DNA of 64,000 bases, taken from NCBI GenBank assembly GCA_021527695.1, contig JAKFAO010000010.1, positions 186,001 to 250,000 on the forward strand. Direction: 5' to 3'. A program made the translations under genes and the position numbers. This DNA is from Naematelia aurantialba. Its lineage: Eukaryota > Basidiomycota > Tremellomycetes > Tremellales > Naemateliaceae. Shown piece after piece: positions 57,089 to 64,000 of this stretch. Position 1 is the stretch's first letter. Every line of letters starts with the position of its first letter. The notes beneath the pieces are model-generated. The model was not told where the DNA came from and made no database searches. It saw only the letters and a program-made list of their open reading frames with translations.

Positions 57089-58390
57089 ATGAGTAGCCAA
57101 AAGCTCGTCAATCTCTCGAAAGGGCAGAAGAAGACAGCAGCGTGAGTGGTTATTCTTCGAGGGACCGAAGCTAAGATCTTTAGCTCGCATGGGATATCTA
57201 CAAAGCAGCCACTGAGCCGAGCTCGCCGCGACAGCACTTCGTCTGCCGATTCAGCTGGGGACTACCATGCTGCGCTGCTCGCTGCGCTCAACGCACATAG
57301 TCGGGCTCTGCTCGGCCTGTCGACGGATGAGCAAGCTGAGAGTAGCGAGCAGGGTAGACGACGAATGGCGTCGTTGTCTGGATCTGAGGACCAGGGTGAC
57401 GAGGACGAGGACGAGGACGACGTTGAAAGCGGAACAGAGTACCAGTCAGACGACGGATGGGGTGAGGGAGATGAGTTTGTCTCGGACAGCGAGGAAGAGG
57501 AGGTACGAAATGAGACACGAAAGACGACTGAGGCGCCTGTCCCGGAAGTCGTTTTCGCGCCTGTCGCCCGGACGGACGCGTCCCTCTTGTCAAAGGCGGA
57601 GCGCAGGGCGTTCTTGGTGAGCGGTCTCGCGTGTCGTGACTCGTGCCTCTAACGCTGACTTGAGAAGAATGGTGATTCGAGTAAGATGATGGGCATCAAA
57701 GTCGAGCACGGCTACGGCCCAAGGGCGCCGAAGCGCGCGCGCGAGATCGACGAAGTGGATGTCGAGGACCAGTCGAATCTCAAGCTAGACAAGACACTGC
57801 ACGATATGCTCTTGACCACGCTTCTGCCGACTGCCTCTGCGGACACGGTACGACGGCCTGTCGACAAGCGCAACGCACTGCATGGGCGGCTGCTCGAGCT
57901 GGCCGAGATGACTCTGCCTGGAGAGGGCGCCAAGTCGGCGAAAGCGTCCGGCCTGTCCGCGCACCCCGCCAAGATCCGCACCGGGATCCTACATGCCAAA
58001 GCTAGCAAGGCGGAAAAGGCGCGCGCAGAAGCAGAGGCCGCCGGCTCGTGGGTGCGCGGCAAGGGCGGGCTTGGCGACGTTGGCAAACGCGGCCTTGGCG
58101 CAGATGGCCACGGAGGCAAGCGGAAGAGGCTGGGGCTCGGCGAGGAAGTGGACGCCGGAAAGAGGGGTATGGATGGGCGAAAGAAGGGAGAGAGGAGCAG
58201 AGGGCTCGCCATGGGTATCGGGCGCTTCGAGGGCGGCATGCTCAAACTCAGCGAGCGGGATATCGCCAGAGGCAATGCAGAGCCAAGAGGCGGCTTCAGG
58301 GGCAAGCGCGGCCGAGGTGGTCGAGGCGGTCGCGGTGGTCGCGGAGGAGGCGGTCGAGGCGGTCGAGGCGGTCGAGGCGGCAGGCGGTAA
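57089..58390 (+). CDS. FAF1-like (DUF4602) nucleolar protein, probable 40S assembly factor
   Basis: Exons 57089-57141, 57184-57616, 57668-58390; 402 aa. The N-terminal third is acidic (GDEDEDEDDVESGTEYQSDD); a middle part has SLLSKAERRAFL and LKLDKTLHDMLLTTLLP; the C-terminal part is very basic. The clearest family signal is MGIGRFEGGMLKLSERDIAR, which resembles the GRFKGGTLKLSKRDI element of Faf1/C1orf131 proteins that act in small-subunit processome maturation. It ends in a Gly-Arg repeat (RGGRGGRGGRGG), as in many nucleolar RNA-binding proteins. The family call rests mostly on that element, so moderate confidence. The exon 2 acceptor (TTTAG at 57181-57183) was chosen for phase. Confidence 0.65.
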
Positions 58391-59145
58391 CGTACACACT
58401 GCATCCTGGACACTCTAGCCCTGGACATTGCACCCTGTATACTCACTATGCATGTCATAGCTTGGGCCGTGCCTAGGCAGATAGTCCAGGACGCACGCGA
58501 CGTTTGTGATGCTCCGTGCCGTGCTAAGGCAACTCCTGGTCTCGCCACTTATCAGAACCAGTTCGCCGCAGACGCAAGAAGGGGAACGGGGTACGAGAGC
58601 ACAGTGCTTCCCGTGACACAGCGTGCCACGCACCCTTTGAGGTGCCGATAACGAACGCAAGGACTGCCTAAGCCGAGTGTGCTTCGCGATCGTTCACTGA
58701 ACGCGAGATCATCAGTAACGCCACGCCGTTGACTATAACAAGAGCAGCACGGACTCGGTGAGAAGCCCAGACCGTCATGCCGCACGGCCACGGCTGCTAT
58801 ATTCTTGCATATGCACCTCCCTTCTCGTCCGCACGGGACAACCACCTGACCCATGAGCACCACCAGGATGAGGACGAGGATAAGAATGAGACTGCGGTGC
58901 GGGGCAGCTCCTAGAGGAAAACAATTATCCAACGCGATAACGGCAGAACAATCCTTTCGAGACGGGGCCGGTCGACTTACCTTTGAACGTCGGCCAGAAT
59001 TTGAGCGGATGAGCGGGAGACGAACGCGCCGAAGGGAAGGGTACAAGTTGGACACCACGGTCATCAGGTCAGAAACACTTATAGCAACACATTCTCACAA
59101 GCAGCACCTTGATCAGCTCAACGACCACATTTATCGCCTACAGCC
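58391..59145. other. Intergenic region
   Basis: About 755 bp, less GC-rich than neighbours; no gene seen. A minus-strand open frame of 170 codons (58552-59064) shows no family signal. Confidence 0.45.
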
Positions 59146-59777
59146 ATGGACCGCATCACCTTGTCTCTCGAGAAGATAATGGCTTACGAAAAGGGACAAA
59201 CCAGACCCAGCACGGATGCCAGCGCCGACACCCCTTGCAGCCACGCCAGCTCTCCCTCTCGCCACCGCTCCCACTCCAACCCCGGCTCCCACTCCCGCTC
59301 CAGCTCCAGCTCCCAGTCCCACAACCCGGCAGCCACCGCCATGAACACCCAAACAACCTCCCTCACGCGCGAAAGCACGCGCACGGACTTGGTTTCCCCT
59401 GCTTCGGGGCAGGCACAGGCAGCACCGAGTCCGAGTCCGAGTCCGAGTCCGTGTAGTAGTGAGTGGCAAATCGCGGTTACTCCTGACAATGAACAGGCTT
59501 CGATCACAACACGAGCGCCAGCACGAGCTACTACACCGCGTCGGAGAGATCTCGGAGCCCGATTGGTTCTGATAGCCAGGTGGACGGCTGGCCAGACACA
59601 GAGGAAGAGCCTTATGGACGTGGGAGACTGAGTCACTTCCGCACGGAAGATGCCGGAGGTGTCCATTCACCCGACCCATCGCGTGGTAGGACACTCATCA
59701 GAGGGACGCGGTGGGCTCCCATTGGAACGCCAGGAACCTCGGCTTCATGGAGGACGAGTCGGCGCTCGAGCGACTGA
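59146..59777 (+). CDS. Small Ser/Pro-rich protein, unknown function (member 1 of a run of four)
   Basis: Exons 59146-59458 and 59497-59777; 197 aa. Begins MDRITLSLEKIMAYEKGQTR, then Ser/His/Thr-rich sequence, a Pro-Ser repeat (PSPSPSPSP), then after the intron SFDHNTSASTSYYTASERSR, acidic TEEEPYGRGR and a basic Ser/Arg tail (TSASWRTSRRSSD). No signal peptide, helix bundle or known domain. The intron (38 nt, GTGAGTGGCAAAT start, CTGAC branch, AACAG end) is phase 1. Without the splice the second half changes frame and loses its Ser/Tyr-rich character, which supports the model. Confidence 0.55.
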
Positions 59778-60638
59778 GATGCAATATGCATTTTCTGGTG
59801 GGCCTGCCATGTGCCGTATGAACGCTGCTTGTTTGAAGCGGACACTTTCTTGAATTTGTGTCCACAGAATTATTCCCTTGGATATTCATGAAGCTAGGAC
59901 GACTGCGTGGCCTGGTCGATAGGGTGAAGGCATAGAATGTTCTCGTGGACTGCTGCCCACTGGGGTGACAAGCGGTTAGCACCCACGACATCCCAGACTT
60001 ACAGTACACATGCTATTCTTCGCGAGAGCGTCACACGGCTCCTTTCAAGATCAACCGGATACACTGGTCGGCTATGTCGCCGAACGTCCCCACAATGGAC
60101 GGGTTGAACTGAGGGAGGTTCGCGCTCCTTTCCTGAGTGGGATGTACCTATCAATGATTACAAGCCCCAGGCATCGCACTAAAGCACGCCTCCTTCACCG
60201 AGCCCCACTCACGCGTCAATCGCCTGCTCACACGACCGCTCTCTCTCCATCTTCCACCTTTGTTCGCAAGCCTCATCGAGTCCCACGGTCTTGATTGTCG
60301 ACAGTCACAGTCACAAGACCTCGCAGACGATGGCAGAGCAGCAATCGTCCATCACACGACTCCAGGACTGAAGGGTTGAAGGGCAGCCGTGCGAGCCTCA
60401 TGAACGACCACCAGAAATCCTTTCGGCCGCACGCGGTCATACCGAAGACCTGGGACGTGCAGGACAGATTCCACCTTTCTGCGCTGTCTACTGACGTGTG
60501 CGGGCACTGAATAGGCGAGATAGAAGAGCCTGGATCTCAGGTCGTCTGACCACTCATCGCATCCTGTTGCAATCCGCACTCTGCGTCGCCACTCAGCCTT
60601 ACAGTGCTCATACACACCCGTAATCAGTCCCTCGGAAG
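59778..60638. other. Intergenic region
   Basis: About 860 bp; no gene supported. Open frames overlap each other without family signal. Confidence 0.4.
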
Positions 60639-61066
60639 ATGTCCAGTAGTGCACCAGACCCCTCAAAGTCTTCCGTCGCGTCGACTGTGTCAACTACGAA
60701 GACCCCGCGGCCCGCAAGTGAGTGGCGAATCCCATGCGCAGCGCTGACTGTTCAACAGTGTCATCTGGACGCAACGCCAGCACCATCGCCTCGACTGCAG
60801 CAAGTACACGTTCAAGTGTCGCTGCAAAGGCGAGTACGAGCGCCCGCTCGAGCTGGAACACCACTCATGGCACCGCCACTAATCCCAAAGACGCCAGCCG
60901 CGCCGCGCTAGGTGCTATCTTGGGCTCACGGGTATCCAAACCACCTCCGTCCAGCGGGTTCATGTCGTTCGATGACTTTGCCGGCTCTCAGGCCAGCGTG
61001 GGCTCTCAGACCAGCGCCGACGACCAAGAGGAGCGGGGCAGGACGCTCAGGAGGGGTGGAACGTAA
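60639..61066 (+). CDS. Small Ser/Ala/Thr-rich protein, unknown function (member 2)
   Basis: Exons 60639-60717 and 60759-61066; 128 aa. Begins MSSSAPDPSKSSVASTVSTT, then KTPRPA at the exon end, SSGRNASTIASTAASTRSSV, then SRAALGAILGSRVSKPPPSS, GFMSFDDFAGSQASVGSQTS and a charged tail (DDQEERGRTLRRGGT). The 41-nt intron starts GTGAGTGGCGAAT and ends CTGACTGTTCAACAG, phase 1, strikingly like that of member 1. No recognised domain; likely intrinsically disordered. Confidence 0.55.
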
Positions 61067-61726
61067 CCCTGAATAGTCCACTTCTATCCGTATGCACGAG
61101 CCTGAGATGTGATGCAATGTCATGCGGTTGTGCTTCTTGTCGCCATGATGTGCCGCCGACTGTCCAGAACGCGGACACAATTCATAGCTGCGCCTACTAT
61201 CTAATCTCTACAACACCGACAAAGATCGGCGACCATACCTACCTACAGCACGTGCCGACTGAGTTCACGGAAGGGGCTCATCAGACAGGATCGAAAAGGT
61301 AGCACGAGCTACAGTAATATTCAACACAGCGCCAGCTCCAGCCTCCCGCTTGTTCGCAGCATGCGCATCTCGTGGTGCTCAAAGCAGACGACAGGGTTTC
61401 CACGCTTCGTAGGGCGGAAGCACTGGGGCATGCGCTACGCCATCGTTCCGCTCCAAGTCGGCTCGAGAAGCCCTCATCGAAGTCCCTTAGTCAGCGCGTC
61501 TCATGCGTCCTTTGCAGCTGGTTTGAATTTCAGCTCTGTAGGCTTCTCGTTACGATCGTCCGAAGACCGCGCGTCAGCGGCTCGGCGGCGAGACAGTCTC
61601 ATATGTTGCTGTCTTGCATACTTGTGCCGGTGATGCCAGTACCTATTTTCGCCATTGCTTGCAGTACGCTTTCTGCAATTACATACAGTACACCTCTTTC
61701 CAATCAAGGCGAATACTTGCTCCCCG
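61067..61726. other. Intergenic region
   Basis: About 660 bp; no gene supported. Confidence 0.4.
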
Positions 61727-62193
61727 ATGACATTTTCAGACTCCTCATCCCACGCATCTACCACTCCCTCCTCCGATGCTCACCGCTCTGACGTGCCATC
61801 CTCTAGTTCAGCCACCAACGAACCCTCGTCTACGAGCGCAAACAAAGGAGCCCAGGGATCCCAGAGCTCTACGGGCGACACCACTGGACCGGCGTCCACA
61901 GGAAACACGACCGGAACCCAGACCCAGAAAACCGATACACCACGCAAGGTCACATTCGCGGGTGGGTGGCAAATTCTGACGAAGACTTCAGCTGACGCTC
62001 TGGATCAGCTGACGTAGCTGACACGCACGGAAGGGTTTCAAGACTCTCCCGCAGCGGGAAGAGCAGCCCTACTAGCAGTTCTTCAGGGGGGAGCGGCAAA
62101 CCCCCATCTCGGGGGAGCACTCGCCAGTCTGACCCGCGTCCTGCCGGGTCGAGCTTGTCCTTGGCTCATCGGACAAATTCCAGACAGCCTTGA
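61727..62193 (+). CDS. Small Ser/Thr-rich protein, unknown function (member 3)
   Basis: Exons 61727-61961 and 62018-62193; 136 aa. Begins MTFSDSSSHASTTPSSDAHR, continues Ser/Thr/Gly-rich (STGDTTGPASTGNTTGTQTQ), then DTPRKVTFA at the exon end and, after the intron, DTHGRVSRLSRSGKSSPTSS, SGGSGKPPSRGSTRQ and SSLSLAHRTNSRQP. Intron 56 nt, phase 1, starting GTGGGTGGCAAAT. An unspliced reading would stop after 96 aa, but the spliced frame keeps the Ser/Arg-rich composition for another 57 codons. KVTF fits the RVxF docking pattern for protein phosphatase 1; this is only a pattern match. Confidence 0.5.
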
Positions 62194-63142
62194 TGAGCAG
62201 ATTGGCCGACACAGTCTGCGGGTGACTAGTGGCTAGTATCTAGAGATATCAAACATACGCGACGCATGAGATGCATGAGATGCGGGAGTAGAGCCCGGAT
62301 CCGGCTTCCGAAGCGGGCCTTAAATCCTTCCGATAATGCGTGTTGAGACCTCTCGGTCATCACACAAAGGGCTCTGCTTCTGCAGTCCAAGGGGATATGT
62401 AGGTTCTGAGAGCGGGAACGACGCACTGTCTCAGACAAGAATAAGCTCGTTAGCCTTGGGAGGAAAATATTTGAGTCTGCGCCTTCCTGTGCTTCCTCAT
62501 ATCGATGTTTGCGGTGCAATCTCTGGCGTCCTTCGTCCGGCAACCAACACGTCAATTCACTTTGACTAGACAAGTAAAATTATCCGCCTATATATACCTA
62601 GATATATTTATCGGCTGAAAATGATCCTAGCATGAGCATCAAAGCGTCTGTGTGCAGAGTTGCCTTGCCCAAGGTCGCAGCAGTTCGAAAACCCTTCGGC
62701 ACAGACGTGCTATCTTGGTCACACGACGTAGTGAGGAGCGACTTATCAAATATAGCAACCACCTTTCATCGACCCCCTGAAACGGACCCGACGTCATGGT
62801 CTCGTCTTCACCCCCACCCCGCGAAGATCGAATCCCAGAGGGGCTCCTCCCGGAGAATGCAAGATTGCTAGACCGCTGAGACCTCTGCCCACACCCCCTC
62901 TTGGATTGACTGCGGGTGGAGAGGGAAGTTTCGATGTCGTGCGCCGAAGACCAACGCTTGGTCCTCCTCTTCGTCTTGCACTGCCTCCTGCGATCCGACT
63001 CCGCTTCCAGGACTTGACGTACCCTGTGCCGTTGCCAAGGGGATCTCTTTCAGCGTTTGGTATATATACTCTTGTACCTTCTACTCGTCCACAACCTGCA
63101 ATCGCAAGTTGCACATCTTTCAACAACTCGACCAACTCAACC
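62194..63142. other. Intergenic region with AT-rich spots
   Basis: About 950 bp. It includes a TATATATACCTAGATATATT cluster near 62589-62608 and the promoter of the last gene. No gene supported. Confidence 0.45.
63061..63070 (+). promoter_or_regulatory. TATA-like element of the last gene
   Basis: TATATATACT lies 73-82 nt before the ATG at 63143, a usual TATA distance when the leader is short. Seen by eye only. Confidence 0.5.
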
Positions 63143-63839
63143 ATGACTGCTAAAACAACAATGACCATCACGGTCCCTGACGATGCGGCCACGGCGACGT
63201 CCAGTAGCGCGACTTCCGACGTCTGTGAGTGCTACTTTCTCATCAGCCAGAATCGATGCCCCAAAGTACACTACAGCCTCGTCTGGGGTTTCGCTGACAC
63301 GCTTGACAGCACCGACGACCGAAAGCGATTTTTGCCACTCGGCGACCTGCGACTCTGCATCCAGGAGCGACTCGCTGCTCTCTCCACTCACCTCTGGGTT
63401 CTCAGAGACCGACGACGACTCGGAGGTATTCGAATGGGATTCGAGCTCCAAGTGGTCACAGTCGTTCTCGATGTGTTCTGAGCCGCCCTCGCCCTCGGAC
63501 ATGGACGATCCCGCCGCAGAGTCTTCCGGAGCGGGTGAAGAGCCTTCTAAACCGTCTTCATCGTCAGGCGCGTACGAGTTGTCGCGGGCTTTGGTATTCG
63601 CCTTTAGCCGCGATATCGAGCCCGACGGCGCCTGCGATCCCGCACGAGCGGAGACGAGGAACGCACTCCGCCGCTGGCTGCAGTACACCGTATCTAACCA
63701 TGATCTCACCAACAAAGGCTCACTTGGTTCCCTGGATAGACTTGTCGAAAGCGCGCACGAGCTGGTCCTACCTGCGTCGTCTCTCGCCATCGGCCATATC
63801 TCGGCAGTAGCCGCTCCTCCGTCACGCACGGACGAGTGA
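63143..63839 (+). CDS. Small Ser-rich acidic protein, unknown function (member 4)
   Basis: Exons 63143-63224 and 63310-63839; 203 aa. Begins MTAKTTMTITVPDDAATATS, then a Ser/Asp/Glu-rich part (SGFSETDDDSEVFEWDSSSK, EPPSPSDMDDPAAESSGAGE) and an ordered-looking C-terminal part (YELSRALVFAFSRD, ETRNALRRWLQYTVSNHDL, GSLDRLVESAHELVLPASSL). The intron (85 nt, GTGAGTGC donor, CTTGACAG acceptor) is phase 1. An antisense open frame of 230 codons covers the same stretch, so the strand is inferred from the intron, TATA position and start context. No family recognised. Confidence 0.55.
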
Positions 63840-64000
63840 AGAAGAGGCGAGTGTGATGATGCTAAATAGCGAAGCAGTATTTATGACATGCATGCGTGAA
63901 ATGTGGTGCTATGCTATCAACAGACTCCTGCCGCAACGCTCGTTGCAGGTTGTCTCCTCGGTCGCTCTCATGCCTGTGTCTAGCACATACTTCCGGTGGT

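Noticed and set aside
63137..63829. 230-codon minus-strand frame at the right end
   Set aside because: The plus-strand model has a canonical intron, a TATA-like box at the right distance and composition like its neighbours; the minus frame has none of these, although strand certainty is limited.
1..64000. Mobile elements, CRISPR arrays, tRNA and rRNA genes
   Set aside because: No transposase, reverse transcriptase, long terminal repeat, inverted-repeat pair or tRNA box pair was recognised by eye; a tRNAscan and repeat search would be decisive.

Overview
The window is 64 kb of nuclear DNA from a basidiomycete fungus, most likely a Tremellomycetes yeast (Cryptococcus / Trichosporon / Tremella side). 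The signs are GC-rich coding DNA, many short spliceosomal introns (mostly 40-170 nt, up to 14 in one gene, with GTRAGT/GTACGT donors and a recurrent CTGAC branch-point motif shortly before the acceptor), and protein sequences that follow basidiomycete families closely. There is no bacterial, viral, CRISPR or transposon signal. I found no tRNA or rRNA gene, but could only scan by eye.

All gene models were built by hand: exons were joined only where splice sites, reading phase and the expected protein family agreed. Almost every joined model gives a length divisible by three. In order: a truncated unknown gene (1-233, -); SFT2 Golgi protein (-) back to back with an SDS3-like Rpd3L subunit (+); an ARO8/kynurenine-type aminotransferase (+); a GLTSCR-domain protein (+); a GDP-mannose transporter (+); the giant nucleoporin NUP188 (-), divergent from ferrochelatase HEM15 (+); ZNHIT2-like zinc finger protein (-), divergent from a WDR89-like WD40 protein (+); KRE6/SKN1 beta-1,6-glucan protein (-), divergent from ribosomal protein S10 (+); acetyl-CoA carboxylase ACC1 (+, 2239 aa); HAP5/NF-YC (+), tail to tail with RAI1/DXO (-); a small single-pass membrane protein (+); KHA1-type K+/H+ antiporter (-); a GPI-type aspartic protease (-); RPF2 (+), tail to tail with ATG8 (-); a FAF1-like nucleolar protein (+); and finally (59-64 kb) four small Ser/Thr-rich proteins of unknown function, all on the + strand and each with one phase-1 intron.

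The genes are mostly unrelated housekeeping functions: secretory pathway and wall (SFT2, GDP-mannose transporter, KRE6, aspartic protease), ribosome and snoRNP biogenesis (RPS10, RPF2, FAF1-like, ZNHIT2), transcription and RNA (SDS3, GLTSCR, HAP5, RAI1), and metabolism (ACC1, HEM15, aminotransferase). They do not form a functional cluster.

The two most unusual observations are (1) several extremely small internal exons (2, 8, 8, 11 and 16 nt), each needed to restore a conserved motif, including a candidate 2-nt exon in the aminotransferase; and (2) the tandem run of four small Ser/Thr-rich single-intron genes at the right end, a possible lineage-specific family. Short tandem repeats are common in introns and between genes.
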